A stretch of 64,000 nucleotides of DNA from Rufibacter roseolus. GTDB lineage: Bacteria; Bacteroidota; Bacteroidia; Cytophagales; Hymenobacteraceae. Under the pieces are notes generated by a model, which saw nothing but the letters and a program-made list of their open reading frames with translations, had not been told where the DNA came from and did no database searches. A program made the translations under genes and the position numbers. Below, in pieces: positions 25,570 through 35,615 of this stretch (positions are counted from its first letter, which is position 1; every line of letters begins with the position of its first letter). The DNA is taken from positions 1,703,028-1,767,027 of the forward strand of contig NZ_JAFMSU010000001.1 in the NCBI RefSeq assembly GCF_017916365.1. The letters run 5' to 3'.

Positions 25570-26200
25570 TTTCTTTTTTGCGGGAGAAGCGCACCGCAGA
25601 CATGGTAATGGCAGCGCCCAGCAGCGCCACGGCAATGTCTTTCTGGGCATCCCAGACATCGCCCTGGGTGCCCAGGTAGGCCATGCCGCGGGTAGGGAAA
25701 AAGACATCGGCCACGGCCCATTCAATCAGTTCATAGATGGCTCCCAGGCTAATGGTCAGTTCAATGGGCAGAATGTAGCTGAAGAAGGGACTCACCTTGG
25801 TTCGGGTCTTGAAGATCTCATGCATAGGGTAAGACAGGAGAAACCCGAACCCGAAGTGCACCAGACGGTCATAGTGGTTGCGTTCCAGGTGCAGCTGGTC
25901 TTTGACCCAGTACCCGAAAGGGTTCTCGGCGTAGGTGTACTGGCTTCCGTAGACGTGCAGCATCATGAACAGAAACATGCAGGTATAGCTAAAATCTGAG
26001 AACTGGAAGTATTTGTAGTAGGCCACCAGGAAAATGACCGCACTCAGGGTAAGCGTGTTCTCCAGCCACCAGTTCTTCAGGTCTGGGGTGTTAAAGCCGG
26101 TATAGGTCCAGAAAGCTCCAAAAAGGACAGCATACAGGATAAGGAGCGGGTTTCTAAGGAAAGAGGTATGGTGTTGATCGGTCGCGAAGGTGAAGGCCAT
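25562..26200 (-). CDS. DUF2238 (YjdF-like) membrane protein
   Basis: A 212-residue multi-pass inner-membrane protein. About six hydrophobic segments are visible (near 18-35, 50-65, 72-88, 113-128, 140-160 and 185-203). Family marks are HVYGSQYTYAENPFGYW, NHYDRLVHFGFGFLLSYP, ELTISLGAIYELIEW and GTQGDVWDAQKDIAVALLGA, which is the DUF2238 signature. The family function is unknown. Its 3' end overlaps the intergenic hairpin arm. Confidence 0.88.
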   Translation of the reverse strand: MAFTFATDQHHTSFLRNPLLILYAVLFGAFWTYTGFNTPDLKNWWLENTLTLSAVIFLVAYYKYFQFSDFSYTCMFLFMMLHVYGSQYTYAENPFGYWVKDQLHLERNHYDRLVHFGFGFLLSYPMHEIFKTRTKVSPFFSYILPIELTISLGAIYELIEWAVADVFFPTRGMAYLGTQGDVWDAQKDIAVALLGAAITMSAVRFSRKKESR

Positions 26201-26301
26201 GCCGAAGGAGGTCTTTTTCTGTACAAGATATCAGAAGCGGCCTGACAGCAGGGGCCGGCTCCTGGGGAATCTCTTAGGTGAACGATGAAGTTGTAAATGG
26301 G

Positions 26302-27021
26302 TTAGCCTACCGCTTCCTCCAGCCGGGAAGAAAGCAGTAGCTCCGGCCGGTGATATACCAGGGGCAGTGGATTGTCCTCCGGGTTCTGGGTAGGGTCACA
26401 GTGGTAGCCCAAGATGTGGTAGTCCTGCGCCAGCGGAATCAGTTTCTTATAGTGCGTGTGGGCGGGGTTCCCCTCAGAGAAAGTGATGTCATGGAAAACC
26501 GTGGTGGCTTTGGGCGGCATGCCCCGAAGAAACGCAAACAATGACTCGGGTTGACCCAGGTCTCCTGAGAAGACAATTCTTTCTCCGTTTTCTTCAAATA
26601 TGTAAGCGTATGATTGTAGCCGCTCCGCGTGCTGGCCAAAGGTGTCCACGGCGGTGATGCCCGGCAACTCTGATAGCGGGATAAAATCGGCGTACTTCTC
26701 TGGTTTTTGTATCTGGAGCCGCAGGAACTCATAGATCTCATCCCGGAAATCATCATCGGGGTAAAGAATAGAGGGCCGGCAATGGGTGTTGAAGTAGTGG
26801 CAGTGCAGCAGAATATTGGCCAGGCTGCCTGTATGGTCATTGTGCAGGTGCGTGAGCAGAATGTATTCAAGGTTGCGGGTGAGCTGGTGCTGCCGTAGCG
26901 TGGGGTATACGGTAAAGCCACAGTCCAGCAGAATGGAGTGCCCTTTAAATTCCACAATTGCCGCGGAGTTGCCGTAGACCACGTCAAAAGCTCCGCCTGT
27001 CCCTAAGAAGGTGAATTTCAT
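26302..27021 (-). CDS. MBL-fold metallo-hydrolase (RNase Z-like type)
   Basis: A 239-residue metallo-beta-lactamase-fold hydrolase. It opens with FTFLGTGGAFDVVYGN, as in the RNase Z/phosphodiesterase branch. The metal motif HxHxDH is in THLHNDHTG, the bridging Asp is in VFSGDLG, and a late His lies in GYHCD. The ATG at 27021 gives the normal family start; a longer form adds 12 residues with no structure. The substrate is not evident: RNA exosite features of true RNase Z are not visible, so a small ester or cyclic nucleotide is as likely. It is divergent from nth, with about 100 bp between starts. Confidence 0.88.
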   Translation of the reverse strand: MKFTFLGTGGAFDVVYGNSAAIVEFKGHSILLDCGFTVYPTLRQHQLTRNLEYILLTHLHNDHTGSLANILLHCHYFNTHCRPSILYPDDDFRDEIYEFLRLQIQKPEKYADFIPLSELPGITAVDTFGQHAERLQSYAYIFEENGERIVFSGDLGQPESLFAFLRGMPPKATTVFHDITFSEGNPAHTHYKKLIPLAQDYHILGYHCDPTQNPEDNPLPLVYHRPELLLSSRLEEAVG

Positions 27022-27122
27022 AGTCGTTTGTTCTTCAAAACACGCATTTGTACTCAAAGTGGAAGAGTATTTGACGCAAACCTTACCACCGGGGGACCGT
27101 TTAGAGGAGAAAATAAAAGATT

Positions 27123-27827
27123 ATGGCTGAAGCGCATCAGCAACTTTCTCCTGCTGAAAAGATATGGCAAGTTCATATACGGCTGAATGAAGTTTTCGGT
27201 CATCTTTCCGGGCATCCGCGCCGCGATCCCATGCGCGAGCTTATTTCCACCATGCTCTCGCACCGCACCACCCATGCTAACGAAGAGAAAGCCTATTTTC
27301 AGATGCTGGAGAAATTCCCTTCCTGGCAGCAGGTGATAGACGCGCCGGTAGAGGAGCTCACCCAGGCCCTGGCGCCCGCCGAGTTCCCGGGGGCCAAAGC
27401 GGTAAACATACAGAAAGCGCTGCGCCTCATCCAACAAGACCACCCAGACTTTTCCCTTGATTTTCTCCATGACCTAGACGTGCCCGAGGGCATGGCCTGG
27501 CTTATGTCTTTGCCTGGGGTCGGGCTCAAAACCGCTACCCTGGTGCTTTTGTTTAATTTCCATAAGCCGGTGTTCCCGGTAGACACGCATGTGCACCGCA
27601 TCAGTCAGCGGGTGGGGCTCATTGGTGCCAAGGTCACCCATGACAAAGCCCACCAGATTCTGCTGGACCTGCTGCCCAAAGATGCGCTGGTGCTCTATAA
27701 CCTGCACCGGCACATGCTCAAACACGGCCAGAAAATCTGTACCTGGCGTGCGCCCAAATGTGAGGTCTGCGTGCTGCAAGACCTCTGCAACTACTACCAT
27801 GACGTGCGCCTGAAAGGTCTGGATTAA
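27123..27827 (+). CDS. nth: Endonuclease III-type DNA glycosylase/AP lyase
   Basis: A 234-residue base-excision-repair enzyme that removes oxidised pyrimidines and nicks AP sites. The helix-hairpin-helix is LPGVGLKTATL with the catalytic Lys136, and the catalytic Asp154 is in FPVDTHVHR. The C-terminal [4Fe-4S] loop has Cys206, 213, 216 and 222 in the C-x6-C-x2-C-x5-C pattern. The substrate-pocket segment reads LSHRTTHAN, where classic EndoIII has LSAQ, so base preference may differ from the E. coli enzyme. Complete and monocistronic. Confidence 0.93.
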   Translation: MAEAHQQLSPAEKIWQVHIRLNEVFGHLSGHPRRDPMRELISTMLSHRTTHANEEKAYFQMLEKFPSWQQVIDAPVEELTQALAPAEFPGAKAVNIQKALRLIQQDHPDFSLDFLHDLDVPEGMAWLMSLPGVGLKTATLVLLFNFHKPVFPVDTHVHRISQRVGLIGAKVTHDKAHQILLDLLPKDALVLYNLHRHMLKHGQKICTWRAPKCEVCVLQDLCNYYHDVRLKGLD

Positions 27828-28038
27828 GGAAGAACCTACTTCATCTTGATGGCAAAAAATGGATAAGGCTTACGTTGTTTTCTAAGCCCCTGTATTTATT
27901 GGCTGGTTTTCAAAAAGTAGTGCCAAAGGGTTTTGCAGTACTGCGCTCTATTCGTTTGGGCCTTTTAAATACTGGGCAAACAATTACCTCCCGTTCTGGT
28001 TTGCCTTCTAAAGGCTCCTGCTCTTCTTTCACATCACC

Positions 28039-30486
28039 ATGCATAGATTTTACGCGCTCTTTTTCCTGATTTCCTTTTTCCTTGTTTTTCAGGCGCAGGC
28101 CCAAAACACCGGCAGAATCACCGGCGTGGTGCGCGATAGAAACACCCAGGAACCGGTGATTGGCGCCACGGTGACATTGGAGGAAATTACTCTTGCCGTC
28201 GCCACTGATGCGCAGGGCCGGTACCGGCTGGAGAATGTGCCCACGGGCAACTACAACCTCAAAGCTTCTTACCTGGGCTATGAACCGGTGACGCGGTATA
28301 ACGTGCCGGTGACCTCGGGCAACGCCCTTACCCTCAACTTGGAGATTACCCCCAGCCAGAATAAGCTGCAGGAGGTGAACATCACGGCAGACCGGTCCAT
28401 TAGGGCCGCAACGCTGGAGACCCCGCTGTCTATCCAGAGTCTGAGCAGCGAGGAAATCAAGAGCAACCCGGGCGGTAATTTTGACATCTCCCGCGTGATT
28501 CAGACGTTGCCGGGCGTGGCCGGGGCAGGTAGCACGGGCGCCGGTTTCCGGAACGACATTGTGATTAGGGGCGGCGGACCCGGCGAGAACGTCTTCTTTC
28601 TGGACGGGATTGAGATTCCGGTGATCAACCACTTTTCTACGCAGGGCAGCAGCGGGGGGCCGCAGGGAATTTTAAATGTGTCCTTTATTGAGGATGTGAC
28701 CCTGAGCACCAGCGCCTTTGATGCCCGCTATGACAATGCCCTCTCTAGTGTATTTCAATTTAAGCAGCGGGACGGCAACCCCGACCGTCTGCAGGGTAAC
28801 ATTCGCATGAGCGCCACCGAGCTGGCTGGTACCCTGGAAGGTCCGCTCGCGCCTAAAACCACGTTTTTGGCCTCAGCGCGTCGCTCTTATCTGCAGCTGT
28901 TGTTCAAAGCCATTGATTTACCTATCAGGCCTAACTACTGGGATTTTCAGTACAAGGTCACGCACCAACTGGATTCCAAAACCACTCTCACGGCCTTGGG
29001 TATTGGAGCCATTGACGAATTCAGGTTTGGTATACCCAAAAAATCATCACCGGAAAATGAGTACATATTGCGGTCTAACCCACTCATTGACCAATGGAAC
29101 TACACCGTGGGCGCCAGTCTGAAGCGCTCACTGGAAAACGGTTTTGTGCAGGTGGCTCTGAGCCGGAACGTGTTTAAAAACGGCCTGGACCGCTTTGAGG
29201 ACGCGCAGTACGGAGATGAATCCCGCAGGGTGCTCAAGGCCCGGTCGCAGGAAAAGGAGAACAAACTGCGGATAGACGTGAATAAGTTCGTGGGCGGCTG
29301 GAAGTTCTCTTACGGGGCCATCGGGCAGTACGTGGGATATACCAATGACTTCTACAGCCAGATACGGCAGGAAGTGCGCGACCAGAACGGCAACGTGGTG
29401 CAACCCCGCGTGGTTCTGGATTTTGATTCCGATTTGAATTTCTTCCGCTACGGCATATACGGGCAAGCGTCCAAAGGCTTTTGGCAGGACAAACTAAGCC
29501 TTTCCCTGGGCGTGCGCACCGATATGAACTCGTTCACCTCTGACGGAAATAACCCGCTCAAGACGCTTTCACCGCGGATGTCCGCATCTTACGCATTAGC
29601 CGAGCAATGGAAACTGAACGCCTCCGTGGGAACTTATTACCGTCTGCCCATCTACACGGTGCTAGGCTACAAAGATGCCACCGGCGCTTACGCCAACAAG
29701 AACAGCGATTACATCAGATCCACGCATTACGTAGCCGGTTTTGAGTTTCTGCCTACCATTGCCAACCGCCTTACCGTAGAAGGTTTCTACAAGCGCTACG
29801 CCAATTATCCGGTTTCGCTGCGCGATGGGATTTCCCTGGCCAACCAAGGAATTGAGTTTGGGGCGATTGGGAACGAGGCGGTGGCTAGCGTCGGCAAGGG
29901 ACGTGCCTACGGGGCCGAGTTCTTTTTCCAGCAGAAACTTACCCGCGGCCTCTACGGCTCGATTTCCTACACCCTGGTGCGAAGTGAGTTCACGGGGCTG
30001 AACAATGATAACTACCTCGCCTCGGCGTGGGACAATAGGCATCTTGTATCGGGGTTGCTGGGTTGGCAGTTCGGCAGGAACTGGGAACTGGGCGCCAAAT
30101 ACCGCTTCGCCGGAGGCTCGCCCTACACGCCGTTTGACCTGGAGGCCTCGCAGCGGAACTATGCTTCTTTGGGCACCGGCCTGTTGGATTATGATCGGCT
30201 CAACACCCTTCGGCTGCGCTCCTTCCAACAGCTGGACGTGCGCCTGGACAAGAAGTGGAACTACAAACGCACTACCCTGGACCTGTACGTAGATATCCAG
30301 AACATCTTCCGGTTCAAGGGCCCCTCGTTGCCGCAATACACTTTTGAGCGCAACGCAGACAATACCGGCTTCGCTACCACAGACGGTCAGCCGCTCCAGC
30401 CCAACGGCGCCAATGCCATTCCGCTGATCCTGGATGAAGACGAGGTGACCTTTCTGCCTACCATCGGGTTTGTGCTGGAGTTTTGA
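28039..30486 (+). CDS. TonB-dependent receptor with CarboxypepD_reg domain
   Basis: An 815-residue outer-membrane transporter. A signal peptide (ending FQAQAQ, about 1-22) is followed by a carboxypeptidase-regulatory beta-sandwich (about 25-105: GVVRDRNTQEPVIGATVTL, then YNLKASYLGYEPV), a plug domain (about 115-225: ALETPLSIQSLSSEEIKSNP, VIRGGGPGENVFFLDGIEIP) and a beta-barrel ending in VTFLPTIGFVLEF with a C-terminal Phe, as needed for barrel insertion. It has no SusD-like partner, so glycan uptake of the Sus type is not indicated; the substrate is unknown. A radical SAM gene follows 155 bp later. Confidence 0.93.
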   Translation: MHRFYALFFLISFFLVFQAQAQNTGRITGVVRDRNTQEPVIGATVTLEEITLAVATDAQGRYRLENVPTGNYNLKASYLGYEPVTRYNVPVTSGNALTLNLEITPSQNKLQEVNITADRSIRAATLETPLSIQSLSSEEIKSNPGGNFDISRVIQTLPGVAGAGSTGAGFRNDIVIRGGGPGENVFFLDGIEIPVINHFSTQGSSGGPQGILNVSFIEDVTLSTSAFDARYDNALSSVFQFKQRDGNPDRLQGNIRMSATELAGTLEGPLAPKTTFLASARRSYLQLLFKAIDLPIRPNYWDFQYKVTHQLDSKTTLTALGIGAIDEFRFGIPKKSSPENEYILRSNPLIDQWNYTVGASLKRSLENGFVQVALSRNVFKNGLDRFEDAQYGDESRRVLKARSQEKENKLRIDVNKFVGGWKFSYGAIGQYVGYTNDFYSQIRQEVRDQNGNVVQPRVVLDFDSDLNFFRYGIYGQASKGFWQDKLSLSLGVRTDMNSFTSDGNNPLKTLSPRMSASYALAEQWKLNASVGTYYRLPIYTVLGYKDATGAYANKNSDYIRSTHYVAGFEFLPTIANRLTVEGFYKRYANYPVSLRDGISLANQGIEFGAIGNEAVASVGKGRAYGAEFFFQQKLTRGLYGSISYTLVRSEFTGLNNDNYLASAWDNRHLVSGLLGWQFGRNWELGAKYRFAGGSPYTPFDLEASQRNYASLGTGLLDYDRLNTLRLRSFQQLDVRLDKKWNYKRTTLDLYVDIQNIFRFKGPSLPQYTFERNADNTGFATTDGQPLQPNGANAIPLILDEDEVTFLPTIGFVLEF

Positions 30487-30641
30487 GTTGAAGCCCTCTG
30501 GGTGTTGAGGCGTTTTAAGTCGTATTTTCAGAAAACAGGTCGAAAGCGGATCAGGCAAGAGTAAGGGCTGGGCACCGCCAGTAAGTTAAATCCGTAAGCA
30601 ATGCGTACCTTGCAGGTGCTAAGGCAGCCGTTTACCAGAAT

Positions 30642-31622
30642 ATGCGCTTAATTTCCCACCCCGTCCTGTGCAATTACTACGTTACCTACCGGTGTAACGC
30701 CAAATGCTCATTCTGTGACATCTGGGAAAAGCCATCGCCCTATATTCAACTGGAGGATGTCAAAAAGAACCTGGCTGATCTGAAGAAACTGGGCGTGAAC
30801 GTCATTGACTTTACCGGCGGCGAGCCTTTGCTGCACCGGCAGATAGATCAGTTTCTGGAGGTGGCCCAAAGCATGGGGTTCATTACCACCCTTACCACCA
30901 ACGGCCTGCTGTACCCCAAATGGGCCGAGCGCCTCAAAGGCAAGGTAGACATGCTGCACTTCTCGCTGGACTCAGCGGATAAAACCGAGCATGACACCGG
31001 CCGCGGTGTGGCCTGCTTTGATTTCGTGCTGCAGTCTATTGAAGTAGCCAAAAGCCTGGGTGAGCGCCCCGATATCCTGTTCACTGTTTTCAAGCACAAC
31101 CTGGACCAGATTGAGCGGGTGTACGAAGAGATTTGCCTGCCCAACAAGCTCATGCTGCTCCTGAACCCCGCCTTTGAGTACAACCAGGTAGAAACCGGGG
31201 ATCAGCTTTCCCAGGAGGAACTGAATTACCTTTCTGCGTTCAGCAAAAAGAAGTGGGTGTACCTGAACGAGGCCTTTGTGCAGTTGCGCAAAGACGGCGG
31301 CAACCACATAGACAAACCCATCTGCAAAGCCGCCAGCTCTACGTTGGTTATTTCCCCGGAAAACGAACTGGTCCTGCCTTGTTATCACCTGGGCGCGCAG
31401 AAGTTCCCGGTGCAAGGAAACCTGTACGAGCTGTACAACTCCCCCGAGGTAAAGAAACTCATTGCACTGGAAGGTCGCCTGCCTGCCTGCGAAGGCTGCA
31501 CCATCAACTGCTACATGCAGCCCAGTTTTGCCGTGGAAATGAACAGCTACTGGTGGAAAGCCCTGCCCAGCACCCTTAAGTACAGCCTCCGGAAAGGCAC
31601 CTGGAAACGCATGCTTTCCTGA
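30642..31622 (+). CDS. Radical SAM protein with SPASM-like C-terminus
   Basis: A 326-residue radical S-adenosylmethionine enzyme. The [4Fe-4S] motif CxxxCxxC is Cys18, 22 and 25 in YRCNAKCSFCDIW. SAM-binding features follow (DFTGGEPLLH near 56-65, TTNGLLYP near 86-93, DMLHFSLDSAD near 102-112). The C-terminal third has further Cys residues: ICKAASS, LPCYHLG and CEGCTINC, consistent with an auxiliary cluster of the SPASM/twitch type. Proteins of this kind often modify peptides or maturate enzymes, but no small precursor peptide or partner was seen nearby. Substrate unknown. Confidence 0.88.
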   Translation: MRLISHPVLCNYYVTYRCNAKCSFCDIWEKPSPYIQLEDVKKNLADLKKLGVNVIDFTGGEPLLHRQIDQFLEVAQSMGFITTLTTNGLLYPKWAERLKGKVDMLHFSLDSADKTEHDTGRGVACFDFVLQSIEVAKSLGERPDILFTVFKHNLDQIERVYEEICLPNKLMLLLNPAFEYNQVETGDQLSQEELNYLSAFSKKKWVYLNEAFVQLRKDGGNHIDKPICKAASSTLVISPENELVLPCYHLGAQKFPVQGNLYELYNSPEVKKLIALEGRLPACEGCTINCYMQPSFAVEMNSYWWKALPSTLKYSLRKGTWKRMLS

Positions 31623-32243
31623 ATCTCGTTTTCAGCCTATTTATTCCAAAGATGGCCTGCTTCATTTCCGGATTTGACCTAGAGAATTCCTCTATTTTCC
31701 CGTTTGAGGGCTCTTTTTCAGAAATATTCTAGAAACTGCAAAAGCGTATGGGGGTAAGCCGTGGTTCAACTGTCCTATAAAAGGCGTGGCTACACCTTGC
31801 CCGATACTTTTTTGCCTTTTTTCTGGCTTAAAGGCTTTGTGGGTGGTAGAACACAGGACGCTGGCGCAAACCAGAAGTATTGGCGTTGCGTCCCTAGACC
31901 TTTAATGATGATCCTAGTTTGTATGATGTTAGATTTACCAGACTAATTCTTTTTAAAGCACATTGCTCTAGAAAGGCAGGCCAAGCGATGTTGCCGGATT
32001 TAAGACTGCTGCTGTTTTAGGCCTTAATTCTTTAAACTGGTGTTAAAGGACAAATAAGTGTAACTTTCTAAAGCTCAGGTGGCCCGGGATTTTTCTTAAC
32101 TAGGACGCATGAGTATGTGAACAAAGCCTGTGTATATAGGCCGTAGCATTCTTTTCAGGTATGATCCGGTTTATCAGAAAATGATGTTTTTATCCTGTAT
32201 GTTTAGGGAGATATTCAGCTTTTGTTCCATTTAAACTTAGAAT
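31623..32243. other. Gene-free intergenic region
   Basis: About 620 bp without a credible gene. It contains one degenerate hairpin-family core near 31704-31730. The last 80 bp upstream of the carbonic anhydrase hold TATGTTTA, one base off the TAnnTTTG -7 consensus. I see no tRNA, riboswitch or repeat. Confidence 0.5.
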
Positions 32244-32771
32244 ATGTCCTACATTTTACCTGTTAAAGGGGTTCACCCAGTTATAGGGGAAAATTGCTTT
32301 GTGGCTCCTAATGCAACTGTTGCCGGAGACGTGGTCATGGGTGACCAGTGCACCGTTTGGTTCAATGCCGTGGTACGCGGCGATGTAAACCAGATCCGCA
32401 TCGGGAATAAGACCAACATTCAGGACGGTGCCGTCATTCACTGCACTTACCAGAAGACCGGCACTTTCATAGGCAACAACGTGAGCATCGGGCACAACGC
32501 CATTGTGCATGGCTGCACCATTGAAGACAACGTGCTTATTGGCATGGGGGCCATTGTCATGGATAATGCCGTGGTGCAGGAGCACTGCATTGTGGCGGCC
32601 GGCGCAGTAGTGCTGGAGAAAACCATCTGCGAGGGGGGCTTCATCTACGCCGGGGTGCCCGCCAAGAAAGTGAAAGCGCTCACCCAGGAGCAAATCTCGG
32701 GCATGGCCCAAACCGCCAGTAACTATGTGATGTACGCCAGCTGGTTCCAGGAAGGGGAGGAGAAGAAATAA
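32244..32771 (+). CDS. Gamma carbonic anhydrase-like hexapeptide protein
   Basis: A 175-residue left-handed beta-helix protein of the YrdA/PaaY/gamma-CA type. Hexapeptide turns run from about 15 to 135. The three zinc His expected for the family are His66 (VIHCT), His84 (IGHNA) and His89 (VHGC), and Arg45 and Asp47 (VVRGDVNQI) and Gln60/Asp61 are in place. The Trp and Glu loops of the archaeal Cam enzyme are absent, as in most bacterial members, so CO2 hydration is possible but not assured. It forms a trimer in known structures. It precedes the receptor operon by about 140 bp. Confidence 0.9.
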   Translation: MSYILPVKGVHPVIGENCFVAPNATVAGDVVMGDQCTVWFNAVVRGDVNQIRIGNKTNIQDGAVIHCTYQKTGTFIGNNVSIGHNAIVHGCTIEDNVLIGMGAIVMDNAVVQEHCIVAAGAVVLEKTICEGGFIYAGVPAKKVKALTQEQISGMAQTASNYVMYASWFQEGEEKK

Positions 32772-32907
32772 GCCGGACTGAGGTGACCGGCCTGCTTCGG
32801 TGAGCTAGTAGAAGCGAGTGAGTTCAATAAAAATTAACAAGCATATACCATTTTGAATATTTAAATTGTCCCGTATTGGAGTTTTCCTCAAGCTTGCCCC
32901 TTACTCT

Positions 32908-35610
32908 ATGATTATTCTCCCCCGCCAGCTATGGCTCTTCGTGCTGACTTTTCTTTTCTGCCTGCGGGGCTATGCCCAGGCACCCACAGAAATCCTTTTC
33001 ACGGGCAGTTACCAACAGGCCCCCCTCACCCAGGTCCTGCAGGAAATCCAAGCCAAAACCCCGGTCAGGTTCTACTTCAAGCCAGAATGGGTAACCAACC
33101 TTAAGGTGACCAAAAATTTTGAGCGAGAGAAAGTGACCACCGTGGTGGAGGCGCTGCTGGAGAACACAGAACTGGAGGCGGCCTGGTACCATGATTATGC
33201 GGTGATGCTCTTCCCATCGGCGGCCCACCATCCGGCCATCGTCTACAAAGACAATGAAGGCAAACCCCTGAACCGGTTGCTCTTCGGGTTGCCTAAAAAC
33301 GCCCAGGACGATAAAAAAGTGGCTCTGCGGGGCAGGGTTACCAGTGCCAAAACCGGAGAGCCCGTGGTAGGCGCTACCGTTTCTGTGCCGTCTCTGGCGA
33401 TTGGCGACCAAACCGATGCCAATGGCGAGTACCGGCTTTTGCTGCCCATGGGCGAGCACTTGGTATCATACAAATCCATTGAGTTATTGCCCGAGGAAAG
33501 ACAGGTGGGCCTCTATGCCGCCGGTACCCTGAACCTGCAGCTCTATCAGTCGGTGGTTGCCCTGAATGAGGTGGAGGTACGCGCCGATGGCCTGAATGAC
33601 CGCAATGTGAATACTGTGCAGATGGGCATGAACAAACTGAACATAGGGGTGATCAGGAAGATGCCTACGTTCATGGGCGAGGTAGACGTGGTAAAGAGTG
33701 TAATGCTGCTGCCTGGGGTAAGTTCTGTGGGCGAGGGCTCGGCGGGCTTCAACGTAAGGGGCGGCGGCTCTGACCAGAACCTGTTGCTCATGGGCCAGAT
33801 TCCTATCTATAACCCTTCGCATCTTTTCGGCTTTTTCTCGGTCTTCAACCCAGATGTGGTCAAGGACCTTAACTTTTACCGCGGCGGCATTCCTCCAAAA
33901 TACGGCGGGCGCTTATCATCGGTGCTGGAGGTGCAGCAGAAAGAAGGCCAGAATACCAAACTCAAAGGCAACGGAGGCGTGGGGCCTATCACCAGCCGTC
34001 TGGCCCTGGAAGGCCCATTGTTCTCCCCAAAGACTACTTTCCTGGTGGCAGGCCGGGCTTCTTACCCCAACTGGGTTTTGCATAGCCTCAAAGACAAACA
34101 GTTAAGCCAGACCCACGCCGCCTTCTATGACGGCAACGCCAACGTGACCCATACGTTCAGCGCCAAAGATAAAATCAGTTTCAACAGTTACGTGAGCCAT
34201 GATGCCTTCGGGTTCACCCAGGACAGTATCTATTCCTGGCAGAACATAGGCGCCTCGTTGAAACACACCCATTCCTTCAGTGAGCGGTTAGTGGGTTCCT
34301 TGAGCGGGGTGTTCAGTAAATACCGGTTCGGGATCGAGGACCAGGACTCTACCAATGCCTCTAAGTTCAGCAACGGAATATGGTCGGCGAGTATAAAGGC
34401 CGAAGGGAACTACGATGCCCGTCAACACCAACTTGCGTTTGGCGCGGAAGGGATTTACCATACCTTTCAACCGGGCAAACTGGAGCCGGCCTCGGCCAAT
34501 TCCGGCGTGAACCCCATTGCCCTCACCCAGAACCAGGCCTTGGAAGGCGGCATCTTCGCCAGTGATGAATACACCATTACCCCGCAGTGGACCGTCATGC
34601 TGGGGCTGCGCTATTCTTTTTACCAGAACCGTGGGCCAGGGCAGGTGTATGTGTATGCGCCGGGCCAGCCCAAACAGGAGCGTACCATCATAGACACGCT
34701 GTCTTACGGGTCAGGGGAAGGTATTGCGTTCTACCATGGCCTGGAGCCCCGCGTATCCCTTAAGTACAGCATCACAGAGGTTAATTCTATTAAAGCCGGT
34801 TACCAGCGCATGCGGCAGTACCTGCATTTGATCTCAGGCGCTATGGCCGTGGCGCCCATTGATTTCTGGCAAACCAGCAACACGCACCTGAAACCGCAGG
34901 TAGCCGATCAGTGGTCTATTGGGTACTTCCACAACTTCTCGGGCAATTCCATTGAATTCTCAGTGGAGCCTTACTACAAGCGCATCCAGAACCAACTGGA
35001 CTACAAAGAAGGCGCAGAGCTTTGGCTGAACCCCACCATTGAAGCTGATTTGTTACCCGGCAAAGGCCGCACCTACGGCGTGGAGGTGCAACTTGCCAAA
35101 AAGCAGGGCGATTTAACCGGGTGGGCCAGCTATACCTATTCCAGATCAGAGATTCAGGTGAACGGGGCTTTCCCAGAGGAGCAGGTGAACAAAGGGGCTT
35201 TTTACCCTACCAACTATGACAAGCCGCACACCGTGTCTGTGGTGGCCGCTTACCAGTTAACCAAACGCCTGGCTTTTACCTCCAACTTCATCTATAGCTC
35301 CGGACGGCCTACCACGGCCCCCATCGGGCTGTATATGGTTGGAGGGGTAGAGGTGCCGGTTTACGGTGACCGGAACCAGGCCCGCATCCCGGATTATCAC
35401 CGCCTGGACCTGTCCATGACCATTGAGCCCAATCACCGGAAAGACAAAAAATGGGAGGGCCGCTGGAGCGTTTCGGTGTACAATGTGTACGGCCGGCAGA
35501 ACGCCTACTCCGTCTTCTTCCGCCGCGATGTGGGCGCTCCGCCCCAAGGGTATAAGCTCTCTGTGGTGGGGGTGCCCCTGCCTTCCATTACGTATGACTT
35601 CAAATTCTAG
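32908..35610 (+). CDS. TonB-dependent receptor with STN and CarboxypepD_reg domains
   Basis: A 900-residue outer-membrane receptor. The ATG at 32908 gives a direct signal peptide (LFVLTFLFCLRGYAQ); an upstream TTG would add 14 residues. An STN (secretin/TonB N-terminal) domain follows at about 25-95 (YQQAPLTQVLQEIQAKTPV), then CarboxypepD_reg at about 140-225 (LRGRVTSAKTGEPVVGATV), plug at about 235-350 (KMPTFMGEVDVVKSVMLLPG, NVRGGGSDQNLLLMGQIPIY) and the barrel, ending in SITYDFKF. STN domains usually signal to an anti-sigma factor, but no FecR or sigma gene is adjacent. The next gene starts 5 nt after the stop. Confidence 0.92.
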   Translation: MIILPRQLWLFVLTFLFCLRGYAQAPTEILFTGSYQQAPLTQVLQEIQAKTPVRFYFKPEWVTNLKVTKNFEREKVTTVVEALLENTELEAAWYHDYAVMLFPSAAHHPAIVYKDNEGKPLNRLLFGLPKNAQDDKKVALRGRVTSAKTGEPVVGATVSVPSLAIGDQTDANGEYRLLLPMGEHLVSYKSIELLPEERQVGLYAAGTLNLQLYQSVVALNEVEVRADGLNDRNVNTVQMGMNKLNIGVIRKMPTFMGEVDVVKSVMLLPGVSSVGEGSAGFNVRGGGSDQNLLLMGQIPIYNPSHLFGFFSVFNPDVVKDLNFYRGGIPPKYGGRLSSVLEVQQKEGQNTKLKGNGGVGPITSRLALEGPLFSPKTTFLVAGRASYPNWVLHSLKDKQLSQTHAAFYDGNANVTHTFSAKDKISFNSYVSHDAFGFTQDSIYSWQNIGASLKHTHSFSERLVGSLSGVFSKYRFGIEDQDSTNASKFSNGIWSASIKAEGNYDARQHQLAFGAEGIYHTFQPGKLEPASANSGVNPIALTQNQALEGGIFASDEYTITPQWTVMLGLRYSFYQNRGPGQVYVYAPGQPKQERTIIDTLSYGSGEGIAFYHGLEPRVSLKYSITEVNSIKAGYQRMRQYLHLISGAMAVAPIDFWQTSNTHLKPQVADQWSIGYFHNFSGNSIEFSVEPYYKRIQNQLDYKEGAELWLNPTIEADLLPGKGRTYGVEVQLAKKQGDLTGWASYTYSRSEIQVNGAFPEEQVNKGAFYPTNYDKPHTVSVVAAYQLTKRLAFTSNFIYSSGRPTTAPIGLYMVGGVEVPVYGDRNQARIPDYHRLDLSMTIEPNHRKDKKWEGRWSVSVYNVYGRQNAYSVFFRRDVGAPPQGYKLSVVGVPLPSITYDFKF

Positions 35611-35615
35611 TCCCC

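Noticed and set aside
25562-25725. Overlapping minus-strand frames near the DUF2238 gene end
   Set aside because: They are other-frame shadows of the DUF2238 gene, which has the family motifs.
30642-31622. Idea that the radical SAM protein marks a RiPP peptide cluster
   Set aside because: No small precursor gene, peptidase or exporter could be found within the flanking 600 bp.
31761-31946. Short plus-strand frame in the 620-bp gap before the carbonic anhydrase
   Set aside because: 61 codons with no domain, and no sign of conserved coding pattern; likely random.
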